DNA of 64,000 nt from JAFKKS01 sp050187875 (GCA_050187875.1 JBFWXB010000007.1:71452-135451), one strand, 5' to 3'. Positions 53,638 to 61,961 are shown, numbered from the stretch's first letter. Notes: a model not told the origin generated them from the sequence alone. Numbers and translations are program-made.

Positions 53638-54564
53638 TCAGGTCGAGGCGACGACGACGAAGCCGGGCACCGGCGCCCCGCCTTCGATCCGGGTCGAGGC
53701 TTCCTCGACTGTCACGTCCCCGAATCCGGCCTCCCCGAGCGCCGCCGTGATGTGTACGCGGGAATGGGCGTAACGCAGCTTCTCGCCGAGCGCGAAGCCC
53801 TCCCCCTCCAAGGCCTCGACCGTGAAAGCGAGAACCCCATCGGCGGCCAGCGCCCGCGCCGCCGCCGCACAGAGCAGTGCGAGATCGCCGACATAGACGA
53901 ACGCGTCCGCCGCAATGACGAGACCGACGGAACCCGGCGCGCGGCCTTGCAGAAAGGCGAGCATGTCGCCGGCGACGAGCTCGGCGTAAAGCCCCTTGCG
54001 GCGCGCCTCCACGATCATGCCCGGCGAGAGGTCGACGCCGGCGATCGTGTCGTAAAGTCCGGCGAAAGCATGCGCGACCAGCCCAGTGCCGCAGCCGAGA
54101 TCGGCGACACGGCCAAAATGCATCGGCCGGCCCGCCCGCGCCTGATGCGCGCCAAGCGCCTCGCGCAAGAGCGCCGGCCCGCGGTAGCGGAGTTGGTCAA
54201 CCAGCGCGCCTTCGAACAGCGGCGCGTATTGATCGAACAGCGAGCGCACATAAGCGGGCGGCATGGCGGCAGGAGACGCTCCGCGCAGCCGCGCGAGGTG
54301 CAGCGCTGCGCCATGCCGATCCGCAGCATCGGCGGCAAGCGCACGCTCGAAAGCGTCCGCCGCACGCGCCTGGTCGCCCTCCGTTTCCCGCACCTCACCA
54401 AGCGTGAACCACGCCGCGGCGAAACGTGGCGCAAGTTCCAGCGCCTGTTCGAGGAGATCGGCTGCTGCGCCAAGGTCCCCCCGCGCGCGGAAATCGAGCG
54501 CGTGCTGATAGCGCCGGTCGGCGATCACCTCGCCGGAGGAGAGGAACAGCGGAGATAGAAGCAT
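53638..54564 (-). CDS. TPR-containing class I SAM-dependent methyltransferase
   Basis: 308 residues. After a short hydrophobic-looking start, two TPR-like repeats occupy about 20-85 (ALDFRARGDLGAAADLLEQA, AAAWFTLGEVRETEGDQARA). The methyltransferase domain follows with motif I VADLGCGTGLVAHAFAG, GVDLSPGMIVEARRK and AADAFVYVGDLALL. ATG 54564. It lies between lhr and the exonuclease on the minus strand, inside the ligase-associated cluster, so it may methylate a repair or ribosomal protein; the target is unknown. The hydrophobic N-terminus MLLSPLFLSSGE is short, so no signal peptide is claimed. Confidence 0.85.
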   Translation of the reverse strand: MLLSPLFLSSGEVIADRRYQHALDFRARGDLGAAADLLEQALELAPRFAAAWFTLGEVRETEGDQARAADAFERALAADAADRHGAALHLARLRGASPAAMPPAYVRSLFDQYAPLFEGALVDQLRYRGPALLREALGAHQARAGRPMHFGRVADLGCGTGLVAHAFAGLYDTIAGVDLSPGMIVEARRKGLYAELVAGDMLAFLQGRAPGSVGLVIAADAFVYVGDLALLCAAAARALAADGVLAFTVEALEGEGFALGEKLRYAHSRVHITAALGEAGFGDVTVEEASTRIEGGAPVPGFVVVAST

Positions 54565-54596
54565 CAAGACCCGGACCGCCGGCCAATATTGTGAAG

Positions 54597-54674
54597 CGTC
54601 ATTGCCGGGCTTGACCCGGCAATCCATCCCTTCTTGCATAAAAGATGGATGCCCGGGTCAAGTCCGTGCATGAC
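54597..54674. repeat. Palindromic repeat, family C
   Basis: CGTCATTGCCGGGCTTGACC to GGATGCCCGGGTCAAGTCC and GTGCATGAC, with AATCCATCCC/AAAGATGGAT in the centre. It lies in the divergent promoter region between the methyltransferase and exonuclease genes. Confidence 0.86.
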
Positions 54675-54735
54675 AGCCGAGGGTTGGGCACGGGCTGTCC
54701 TCGAACCGCTGACCGTCAGCCCCTATCTATCCCCC

Positions 54736-55986
54736 ATGCGTCCCGAGGACCTGCTTTGCCCGACCCCGAAGGGCCTCTATTGCCCGCCGGGCGACTTCTA
54801 CATCGACCCGCTGCGCCCGGTCGCCCGCGCGCTAATCACGCATGGGCATTCGGACCACGCCCGGCCCGGCCATGACGCGGTGATGGCGACGGCCGACACG
54901 CTCGACATCATGCGGCTGCGCTGCGGAGAGAATTTCGCCGGACGCACCCAGGCGGCGGCCTATGGCGACACGGTCACGATCGACGGCGTCGCGGTGACCT
55001 TCAAGCCGGCCGGGCACGTGCTCGGCTCGGCGCAGATTTGCGTCGAGAAGGACGGCCTGCGCATCGTCGCTTCCGGCGACTACAAGGACGCGCGCGATCC
55101 GACCTGCGCGCCCTTTGAACCCATCCCGTGTGACGTGTTCATCACCGAGGCGACATTCGGCTTGCCCGTCTTTCGTCATGCGCATGCCGAGGCGGAGATC
55201 GCGAAGCTCCTGCAGTCGGTCGCGCTCTTTCCCGACCGTGCGCATCTCGTCGGCGCTTATTCGCTTGGCAAGGCGCAGCGCGTGATCGCGATGCTGCGCG
55301 AAGCCGGCCACACGGCGCCGATCTATCTGCACGGGGCGATGGAGAAGATCACCTATCACTATGCCGCACGCGGCATTCCTCTCGGCGAGTTGCGTCCCGT
55401 GCGCGGCGCGAGGAAGGCGGAGCTTGCCGGAACGATCACGCTCTGCCCGCCCTCCGCGCTGCAGGAATTGTGGGCGCGCCGCTTTCCCGATCCTGTGACG
55501 GCCTTCGCATCGGGATGGATGCGTGTGCGCACCCGCGCGCGGCAAAACGGCGTCGAACTGCCGCTCGTCATTTCCGACCATGCCGACTGGGACGGGCTCT
55601 GCGCCAGCATCGCAGCGACCGGCGCCTCGGAAATCTGGGTGACGCATGGCGAGGAGGACGCGCTCGTGCATTGGTGCGAGACGCGGGGATTGCGCGCACG
55701 GCCCCTGCGCCTCGTCGGCTACGGCGAGGAGGAAACAGAGGAGACGGCCGCCGATCCCGATGCGGACGATGCATCAACTGGTGAGAAGCGGCTCGACGAT
55801 CTCGAAGGCGTTGCGGTCGAAGACAAGAATGGCGACACGGCACAATCTGCTCCCTCCCCCCTTGTGGGGGAGGGTTGGGGAGGGGGGTCAAAGTTTGACG
55901 CGCCGTCGGCAAATGATCGCACGACCCCCACCCCCAACCCCTCCCCGCAAGGGAGAGGGGAGAAGAGGCGCCGGAGCGACGCATGA
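54736..55986 (+). CDS. Ligase-associated DNA exonuclease (MBL fold), with repeat-derived C-terminal tail
   Basis: 416 residues. Metallo-beta-lactamase/beta-CASP type: metal-binding HGHSDHA at 36-42, then the HVLGSAQI and FITEATFGLPVFRH regions and VISDHADWDGL near 275. The group (mRNA 3'-end processing factor-like exonuclease, TIGR04122) is normally about 330-340 residues; here the last about 75 residues are acidic, then repeat-derived (APSPLVGEGWGGGSKFDAP ...). ATG 54736 gives the family N-terminus MRPEDLLCPTPKGLYCP. The ligase start overlaps its stop (ATGA). Confidence 0.9.
   Translation: MRPEDLLCPTPKGLYCPPGDFYIDPLRPVARALITHGHSDHARPGHDAVMATADTLDIMRLRCGENFAGRTQAAAYGDTVTIDGVAVTFKPAGHVLGSAQICVEKDGLRIVASGDYKDARDPTCAPFEPIPCDVFITEATFGLPVFRHAHAEAEIAKLLQSVALFPDRAHLVGAYSLGKAQRVIAMLREAGHTAPIYLHGAMEKITYHYAARGIPLGELRPVRGARKAELAGTITLCPPSALQELWARRFPDPVTAFASGWMRVRTRARQNGVELPLVISDHADWDGLCASIAATGASEIWVTHGEEDALVHWCETRGLRARPLRLVGYGEEETEETAADPDADDASTGEKRLDDLEGVAVEDKNGDTAQSAPSPLVGEGWGGGSKFDAPSANDRTTPTPNPSPQGRGEKRRRSDA
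55851..55961. repeat. Palindromic repeat, family A, encoding the C-terminal tail of the exonuclease
   Basis: TCCCTCCCCCCTTGTGGGGG and CCTCCCCGCAAGGGAGAGGG arms with an AT-richer middle (CAAAGTTTGACGC). It is read through in frame, adding about 37 residues before the stop that overlaps the ligase start. Confidence 0.85.
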
Positions 55987-57812
55987 ACCGCTTCGCCGCG
56001 CTGCTCGACCGCCTCGCCTATCAGCATAGCCGCAACGCCAAGCTGCGGCTGATGACGGACTATTTTCGCACCGCGCCGGACCCGGAACGCGGATGGGCGC
56101 TCGCGGCGCTGACCGGCGCGCTGTCGTTCCGTCACGCCAAGCCCGGCATCATTCGCGCGCTGATCGCCGAGCGCACCGACCCGACGCTGTTCGCGATGTC
56201 CTACGACTATGTCGGCGATCTTTCCGAGACCGTTGCGCTGATGTGGCCGGGGCCTTCGCGTCAAGCACAGCCTGCTCCCTCTCCCGCTTGCGGGGGAGGG
56301 TTGGGGAGGGGGCATTCAACTGCCGAAGTGCCCGACGTCTCCCCCCTCCCTGTCCCTCCCCCGCAAGCGGGAGAGGGGACGCTAGACGCACCGCATTATT
56401 CTCACGCGACGCAGAATCCAGGCGCCCCCACCCTCTCCGCCGTCGTCCACACCCTCGCGACGCTCGGCAAAGCCGAGCTGCCGGCGCAGCTCGCGCGCTG
56501 GCTCGATGCGCTCGACGCGACGGGCCGCTGGGCGCTGCTCAAGCTGATCACCGGCGGCTTGCGCATCGGCGTCTCCGCGCGCTTGGCGAAGACCGCTGTC
56601 GCGGCGGTCGGCGGCAAAGAGGCGGACGAGGTCGAGCTGATCTGGCCCGGCCTCGATCCGCCCTATCTCGATCTCTTCGCCTGGCTCGAAGGTCGCGGCG
56701 AAAAGCCGGTCGCGAGCGACCCCGCGCCCTTCCGCCCGGTGATGCTCGCGCATGCGATCGAGGAGCCGGAGCTTGCGGCGCTCGATCCGGCGGACTTCAT
56801 CGCCGAATGGAAATGGGACGGCATCCGCATCCAGGCGGTGTCGGGGACGCGCGAGGATGGCGCGCGCGTCACGCGCCTTTATTCGCGCACGGGGGAAGAA
56901 ATCTCCGGCAGCTTCCCGGACATCTGCGAGGCGCTGCGCGTCGACGGCGCGATCGATGGCGAGCTTCTCATCGTGCGCGATGGCCGCGTGCAGTCCTTCA
57001 ACGTCCTGCAGCAGCGACTCAACCGCAAGAGCGTGACGCCGAAGCTGATGGCAGAATTTCCCGCGCATCTACGCGCCTATGACCTCCTCGCCGCAAAGGG
57101 CGAAGACCTGCGCGAGAAGCCGTTCACGGAACGGCGTGCGGCGCTCGAACGCTTCGTCGCCGCGCTCGACGAGCCGCGCATCGATATCTCACCGCTGGTG
57201 CCGTTCACGGCATGGGACGAGTTGATCGCTGCGCGCGCCGATCCGGCCGCGGCGAACGCCGGCCTCGACGCCGACGCGATCGAAGGCGTGATGATCAAGC
57301 GCCGCGATACGCCCTACCTTCCCGGCCGCCCGACCGGGCTGTGGTGGAAGTGGAAGCGCGACCCGTTCATCGTCGACGCCGTGCTGATGTACGCGCAGCG
57401 CGGCAGCGGCAAGCGCTCGTCCTATTATTCCGACTACACCTTTGGTGTGTGGACCGAGGGCGAGGGCGGCGACGAGCTCGTCCCCGTCGGCAAGGCCTAT
57501 TTCGGCTTCACCGACGAAGAGCTCTTGCAGATCGACCGCTTTGTCCGCCGCAACACCGTCGACCGCTTCGGCCCGGTGCGCGAGGTCGTGCACGAGCCGG
57601 ACCAGGGGCTCGTCCTCGAAGTCGCCTTCGAGGGGCTGCAGCGCTCGAGCCGCCACCGCTCCGGCGTCGCCATGCGCTTCCCCCGCATCAGCCGCCTGCG
57701 CTGGGACAAGCCGCCGGGCGAGGCCGACCGGCTGGAGGCGCTGGAGACGATTCTCAAGCGCCTCGAAACGGGACGTGCCGCGGCGCCGGCGGAAGCGGAG
57801 GCCCTGTCTTAA
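55983..57812 (+). CDS. ATP-dependent DNA ligase of the ligase-associated repair cluster, with in-frame repeat insertion
   Basis: 609 residues. The adenylation lysine is Lys277 in EWKWDGIR; further motifs are DGELLI, EGVMIKRRDTPY (motif IV) and WWKWKRD (motif V). An N-terminal DNA-binding helical domain precedes. Between RQAQPAPSP and GTLDAPHY, about residues 97-137, an insertion of about 40 low-complexity residues is encoded by a palindromic repeat (56276-56378) in the N-terminal domain. ATG overlaps the exonuclease stop. The family is about 530-570 residues without the insert. It seals nicks using ATP; the set is also described as cisplatin-resistance related in some species. Confidence 0.93.
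   Translation: MNRFAALLDRLAYQHSRNAKLRLMTDYFRTAPDPERGWALAALTGALSFRHAKPGIIRALIAERTDPTLFAMSYDYVGDLSETVALMWPGPSRQAQPAPSPACGGGLGRGHSTAEVPDVSPLPVPPPQAGEGTLDAPHYSHATQNPGAPTLSAVVHTLATLGKAELPAQLARWLDALDATGRWALLKLITGGLRIGVSARLAKTAVAAVGGKEADEVELIWPGLDPPYLDLFAWLEGRGEKPVASDPAPFRPVMLAHAIEEPELAALDPADFIAEWKWDGIRIQAVSGTREDGARVTRLYSRTGEEISGSFPDICEALRVDGAIDGELLIVRDGRVQSFNVLQQRLNRKSVTPKLMAEFPAHLRAYDLLAAKGEDLREKPFTERRAALERFVAALDEPRIDISPLVPFTAWDELIAARADPAAANAGLDADAIEGVMIKRRDTPYLPGRPTGLWWKWKRDPFIVDAVLMYAQRGSGKRSSYYSDYTFGVWTEGEGGDELVPVGKAYFGFTDEELLQIDRFVRRNTVDRFGPVREVVHEPDQGLVLEVAFEGLQRSSRHRSGVAMRFPRISRLRWDKPPGEADRLEALETILKRLETGRAAAPAEAEALS
56276..56378. repeat. Palindromic repeat, family A, inside the ligase coding sequence
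   Basis: Arms TCCCTCTCCCGCTTGCGGGG and CCCCCGCAAGCGGGAGAGGG. Closely similar to the intergenic copy at 1627-1726. It is translated in frame as CGGGLGRGHSTAEVPDVSP and following residues. Confidence 0.86.
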
Positions 57813-57825
57813 GCGACCTCGCAAC

Positions 57826-57922
57826 CCTCTCGATCGTCATGCCCGGGCTTGACCCGGGCATCCATCTTCTTCGCGAAAGGTGATGGATTGCCGGGTCAAG
57901 CCCGGGCATGACGATCGAGAGG
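57826..57922. repeat. Perfect 32-bp inverted repeat (family C with extended arms)
   Basis: 57826-57857 and 57891-57922 are exact reverse complements: 15 bases reading CCTCTCGATCGTCAT followed by GCCCGGGCTTGACCCGG. The 33-nt loop contains CATCCATC and GATGGAT, which can pair further. It lies right after the ligase stop and before the DUF6460 gene. The outer 15-bp extension is not seen in other family C copies. Confidence 0.92.
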
Positions 57923-57994
57923 CAGTCTCGCGAACACGGTCTGACAGCCCTATATTGCGCGCGAGATTCGAACGACGCCGAAGGGGACCCTCGC

Positions 57995-58270
57995 ATGGCG
58001 AACAATGCCGTCACCCGCTTTTTTGGTGGACCGCCGCTGTGGGTGCTCGGGCGGCTGATCCTCCTGTCCATCCTGATCGGCGTGGTCCTATCCGTGCTCG
58101 GGCTCGATCCGTGGAACATCGTGCTGAGCATCGAGCGGCTGTTCCGCAACATATGGGACATGGGCTTCGACGCCGTTCGCTGGCTCTGGCGCTATTTCCT
58201 GCTCGGTGCGGTGCTGGTCATCCCGATTTGGCTGATCGCACGCCTGATCAAGGCGCCGCAGCGGGGCTGA
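57995..58270 (+). CDS. DUF6460 small membrane protein
   Basis: 91 residues starting MANNAVTRFFGGPPLWVLGR. Two TM segments are expected: LILLSILIGVVLSVLGLDP, and WRYFLLGAVLVIPIWLIARL. The family is known only from alphaproteobacteria. ATG 57995 with AGGGG upstream. A longer open frame upstream overlaps the inverted repeat and is not credible. Function unknown. Confidence 0.82.
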   Translation: MANNAVTRFFGGPPLWVLGRLILLSILIGVVLSVLGLDPWNIVLSIERLFRNIWDMGFDAVRWLWRYFLLGAVLVIPIWLIARLIKAPQRG

Positions 58271-58358
58271 TCGATCAACGCGGATGCTGATGGGCATTCC
58301 GCGTTTGCATTGACCGAACGGCGCGCGAGCAGCTATGCCAAGCGATCGGCCGTAGCCT

Positions 58359-58435
58359 CGTCATGCGCGGGCTTGACCCGCGCATCCATCTTTTTCGTAA
58401 GATGATGGATTGCCCGATCAAGTCCGGCAATGACG
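58359..58435. repeat. Palindromic repeat, family C
   Basis: CGTCATGCGCGGGCTTGACC at the left and CGATCAAGTCCGGCAATGACG at the right with GCATCCATC/GATGGAT centre. Located in the 58271-58488 gap between the convergent DUF6460 and first DUF3551 genes. Confidence 0.82.
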
Positions 58436-58488
58436 TGGACAGGCACTGCCGAGGCGATGAAGCAGGCAAATCTTGCTGCGCGCGACCT

Positions 58489-58758
58489 TCAACGGTGCGG
58501 CCGCCGCGCAGGTCGCTCCGGCGGAGTAGGATCGCGCGGCGGCGGCCCGCGATATCTGGCGTTCGGCTTGCAATAGCCGCCGAGCCCGCGCACCTCTTCG
58601 AGGCAGAGCTCGAAGGTTGCGAACGCGCATTCCTCATAGCCCATGTCGGCGCCACGGCTGACCGCGCAATAAGGATAGGCCGTGCGCGCCTGCGCTACGT
58701 GAGCGAGGCCAACCACACCCGCTGCCGTAAGAAGCGCAACGGCGAAGCTGCGCATCAT
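58489..58758 (-). CDS. DUF3551 secreted small protein, copy 1
   Basis: 89 residues with signal peptide MMRSFAVALLTAAGVVGLAH, then AYPYCAVSRGADMGYEECAF and further Cys-spaced aromatic motifs, ending in a Pro/Arg-rich tail. The Cys spacing (YPYC, C-A-F, LC, YC) is the DUF3551 signature. Third in a row of three paralogous genes on the minus strand, 6 bp after the next. Confidence 0.88.
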   Translation of the reverse strand: MMRSFAVALLTAAGVVGLAHVAQARTAYPYCAVSRGADMGYEECAFATFELCLEEVRGLGGYCKPNARYRGPPPRDPTPPERPARRPHR

Positions 58759-58764
58759 TTGTCT

Positions 58765-59052
58765 TCAGTAAATGCGCCGCCGCGTACGGCGACGTGGCTG
58801 GGGTTCGTCGTCGTAGTCATCGCGATAAGCGTCGCTCGCCCGGTATCTGGGGTTGACGTGGCACCACTCGCCATTGCCGAACGCGGACGCCTCGCACTGC
58901 CGCATGCTGACGAAGCTGCAATTCATCGCGCCGGAGCCATAATTCCCACCGCGGCCCTCCGAACAATAGGGATAAACGACCTCAGCCTGTGCCGCGCTGC
59001 TCATGAAGACACTCAGTCCGGCAGCCGCAACGAGCCCCACCCATGCTTTCAT
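58765..59052 (-). CDS. DUF3551 secreted small protein, copy 2
   Basis: 95 residues: signal peptide MKAWVGLVAAAGLSVFMSSA, mature part starting near EVVYPYCSEGRGG, then NCSFVSMRQCEASAFGNGEW, and a basic tail of Arg and Asp. Same Cys framework as its neighbours but more diverged. Sits between the other two copies with gaps of 6 and 18 bp. Confidence 0.88.
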   Translation of the reverse strand: MKAWVGLVAAAGLSVFMSSAAQAEVVYPYCSEGRGGNYGSGAMNCSFVSMRQCEASAFGNGEWCHVNPRYRASDAYRDDYDDEPQPRRRTRRRIY

Positions 59053-59070
59053 CGCATGCCTCCCTTGAGA

Positions 59071-59349
59071 TCAATTCGCCCGATGCCGGCGAGACGGCCG
59101 GCGGCGCGGCGCCTCATCAAAATTGTCGCGGGCATAGCCATCGAACCGCGGATTGGGCCGGCAATTGCCGCCGACTCCGCTCACCGCCGCACGGCACGCC
59201 GCGAAAGAGGGATAGATGCAACTTTCATAAGAATTGTATCCACCGGCTACCGCGCAGAACGGGTACGCCGAACCGGCCTGAGCTTGCCCAGCCCCGGCGC
59301 CGCTGACCATGATTGCCACGGTCGCGGCATAAATCAGACGTTTTGTCAT
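59071..59349 (-). CDS. DUF3551 secreted small protein, copy 3
   Basis: 92 residues: signal peptide MTKRLIYAATVAIMVSGAGA, then AYPFCAVAGGYNSYESCIYP, AACRAAVSGVGGNCRPNPRF and a basic Arg-rich end. It is the first gene of the three and begins at ATG 59349. Function unknown; the family is expanded in Bradyrhizobium-like bacteria, with secretion and conserved disulfide-capable Cys suggesting an envelope role. Confidence 0.88.
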   Translation of the reverse strand: MTKRLIYAATVAIMVSGAGAGQAQAGSAYPFCAVAGGYNSYESCIYPSFAACRAAVSGVGGNCRPNPRFDGYARDNFDEAPRRRPSRRHRAN

Positions 59350-59500
59350 TGTTATCTCCGGGGTTCATCAAGGGGAATCGCACTTTTCTCGCATCCTATG
59401 GCAAGTCACAGGTTCCGTCTTGCCCGCAGACGGCGGCTGGATGCGAATTGTGGGAATCTGATATGCGTCGCTCTCGTCACTTTCTCCTCCGACAAATTCA

Positions 59501-60274
59501 ATGCCTCGCCTGAGCGCGATCATCATCACCCGCAACGAGGCGGCTAATATCGGCGCATGCCTTGCAAGCGTCGCATTCTGCGATGAATGCATCGTCGTGG
59601 ACTGCGGCAGCGGCGACGAGACGGTCGCACGCGCGCGAGCGGCAGGCGCGCACGTCGTCCATCACGCGTGGGCCGGGTTCGGACCGCAGAAGAACTTCGC
59701 ACTCGCGCAGGCGACCGGCGACTGGGTGCTGTCGATTGACGCCGACGAGCGCATATCTCCCGCGCTGGCAACCGAGATCATGGCGGCGATCGAATCCGGA
59801 ACCGCCGACGGATACCGAGTGCCGCGCTCCTCGACGTTCTGCGGCAAGACCATTCGGCACTGTGGTTGGAGCCCGGATTATGTGCTCCGGCTCTTCCGGC
59901 GCGGACGCGGACGCTTTTCCAATGACCTCGTGCACGAGCACGTGGTTTGCCGCGGGCCGGTGAGGCGGCTGCGTGAGCCGTTGATCCACCATCCCATCCG
60001 GTCACGCACGGATGTCCGCGAAAAGATCAACCGCTATGCCGACGCCGGCGCCGCCATGTTGCTGGCGGACGGGCGGCTCGTGGCCTGGTGGCGCGCGCCC
60101 GTGCACGGCGCCCTCGCCTTCCTGCGCGTCTATGTCGTCCGCGGCGGCTTTCTTGACGGCGCGGCGGGCTACGGCGTCGCCCAGTATCAGGCGGCGACGA
60201 CGTATCATCGCTATGCCCGAGCCTGCCGGGCTCAGCGGCGGGCAGTTTCCCAACAGGACGAAGCTCCGGCCTGA
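59501..60274 (+). CDS. Glycosyltransferase family 2 (LPS core / WaaE-like)
   Basis: 257 residues of GT-A fold. N-terminal LSAIIITRNEAANIGACLAS, DCGSGDETVA (nucleotide-sugar region) and the DxD in DADERI at 80-82 are seen. The FGPQKNFALAQATGDWVLSI block is typical of the KdtX/WaaE-like LPS core beta-glycosyltransferases. ATG 59501. Followed by a membrane glycosyltransferase on the same strand. Confidence 0.9.
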   Translation: MPRLSAIIITRNEAANIGACLASVAFCDECIVVDCGSGDETVARARAAGAHVVHHAWAGFGPQKNFALAQATGDWVLSIDADERISPALATEIMAAIESGTADGYRVPRSSTFCGKTIRHCGWSPDYVLRLFRRGRGRFSNDLVHEHVVCRGPVRRLREPLIHHPIRSRTDVREKINRYADAGAAMLLADGRLVAWWRAPVHGALAFLRVYVVRGGFLDGAAGYGVAQYQAATTYHRYARACRAQRRAVSQQDEAPA

Positions 60275-60290
60275 CGGCAGTCCGCTTCAT

Positions 60291-60313
60291 CCTCCCCCGT
60301 GAAGCGGGGGAGG
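60291..60313. repeat. Short hairpin related to family A
   Basis: CCTCCCCCGTGAAGCGGGGGAGG forms a 9-bp stem with a 5-base loop directly after the GT2 stop. It may act as a transcriptional pause or weak terminator. Confidence 0.6.
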
Positions 60314-60410
60314 ACGCGCCTACGTGTGACAGCGCTTTTCTCGCATAAAGCACCATAGCGATCCGGTGTGCGATCGCGCATGATGCGCCCCGCTCGAGGG
60401 GGGCGAAGCG

Positions 60411-61949
60411 GTGTTCGACGTCGTAGGTCAAGGTCGCGCATTTGCGGTGCGCGTCACAGCCGCGCTGCGCGATCCGGCGCGCCGCGAGCGCGCGGCGGTC
60501 CTTGTTCTCATCGCCTATGGTGTGGTGTGGACGCTCTACGGACGCCTTTCGACCTGGTTCGATCCGCTCAATGTGGACATGACCGAAGCCGCCGTGCTGG
60601 CACGCGACCTCGATTTCGGCACGTTCAAGCATCCACCTTTGTCGATCTGGATCGCGGGCGCGTGGTTCAGCGTCTTCCCCACACAAGCCTGGGCGTTCTA
60701 CCTACTCGCCATAGGCGTCGCCGCCATCGGGTTGTGGGCCACGTGGCGTCTCGCCGCGCTTTGGATCGATGGCGACAAGCGCGTCCTGGGTCTGGCCCTG
60801 CTCACCTTCGTTCCGTTCTATAATTTCCACGCGCTGAAATATAACGCCAACACCATTCTCGTCCCGCTTTGGGCGCTCGCCACGCTTTGCTTCTGGCGCT
60901 CTTACACGACGCGCCGCCCGCTCTACGCCGCTCTCGCCGGGCTTACCGCGGCGGCTGCCATGCTCGGCAAATATTGGTCCATTTTCCTACTCACCGGCCT
61001 CGCGATCACCGCGCTGCTCGATCGCCGGCGCGGCCTCTACTTCAAATCATCGGCGCCGTGGATCACGACCGGCGTCGGCGCGATCGTCATGGCGCCGCAT
61101 ATCGTGTGGCTGTTCAAGTATCACTTCCTCTCCTTCGCTTATGCGGCCGACGTGCACGCCGCCGGCAGCTGGATCGGCTGGGCTGGCGGGATGCTGAAAT
61201 ATTTCAGCGGCGCGCTCGCCTTTGTTGCGGTTCCTATCATCCTCTGGGTGCTCGCCTGCCGCCCGTCAAAAAGTGTGCTCACGGATACGGCCGCGCCGAC
61301 CGACGGCGATCGGCGCGCCGCCGTGGTGATGTTCGCTCTGCCGTTGCTCGTGCTGCCGACCATCGTCGCGCTGATCGCCAACTACCGCCTGACAGACATA
61401 TGGACGATGCCGGCCTTCGCGCTCCTGCCGGTCGTGCTCCTGTCGTCACCACGACTGGCGCCGCAGCCGGAACGGGTGGTGACGATCGTCGGCCTCGCGA
61501 TTGCTTTTCCCTTGGTCATGCTTCTCGTGTCGCCGCTCGTCGCCATGGCGCAGGGCTGGGCGCGCCCGGCGCAGCCGGATTTGCACCAAGCGGCCGCTGC
61601 CGTCGAACGCGCATGGAAGGAAACCACGGCCGCGCCGCTGCGCATCGTTGGCGGTAATGACACGCTGGCCTACGGCGCCGCCTTCTATCTCAAGGAGAAA
61701 CCGTCAGCCTTTGCTTATTTCGACACGTATTCCTGGGGCTGGTTCCTCGACGAGGCGCGCATCGCCCGCGAAGGATTTGCCGGCATCTGCGCAAAGACCG
61801 ACGAGCTCTGCGTCACGCATGCCCGCCAGCGCATCGCGGCCGCGCAGGGCAGTCGCGTGAGCGAGATCATGCTGCCGGGCGGAAACGCGATGCGACGCCT
61901 TCCGCCGGCGCCATACCTCGTTTTCGTGATGCCGCCGCAGGCGCGCTGA
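60411..61949 (+). CDS. Glycosyltransferase family 39 (PMT_2-type) membrane protein
   Basis: 512 residues, about ten TM segments. Characteristic motif after TM1: MTEAAVLARDLDFGTFKHPP, with Asp and His-Pro-Pro as in ArnT/PMT_2 lipid-linked-sugar transferases. A soluble part near the C-terminus contains FDTYSWGWFLDEARIA. It starts with GTG 60411 behind GAGGGGGG. Probable role: attaches a sugar from a polyprenyl carrier to LPS or another envelope glycan together with the GT2. Confidence 0.86.
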   Translation: MFDVVGQGRAFAVRVTAALRDPARRERAAVLVLIAYGVVWTLYGRLSTWFDPLNVDMTEAAVLARDLDFGTFKHPPLSIWIAGAWFSVFPTQAWAFYLLAIGVAAIGLWATWRLAALWIDGDKRVLGLALLTFVPFYNFHALKYNANTILVPLWALATLCFWRSYTTRRPLYAALAGLTAAAAMLGKYWSIFLLTGLAITALLDRRRGLYFKSSAPWITTGVGAIVMAPHIVWLFKYHFLSFAYAADVHAAGSWIGWAGGMLKYFSGALAFVAVPIILWVLACRPSKSVLTDTAAPTDGDRRAAVVMFALPLLVLPTIVALIANYRLTDIWTMPAFALLPVVLLSSPRLAPQPERVVTIVGLAIAFPLVMLLVSPLVAMAQGWARPAQPDLHQAAAAVERAWKETTAAPLRIVGGNDTLAYGAAFYLKEKPSAFAYFDTYSWGWFLDEARIAREGFAGICAKTDELCVTHARQRIAAAQGSRVSEIMLPGGNAMRRLPPAPYLVFVMPPQAR

Positions 61950-61961
61950 GCGCGCACCTCT

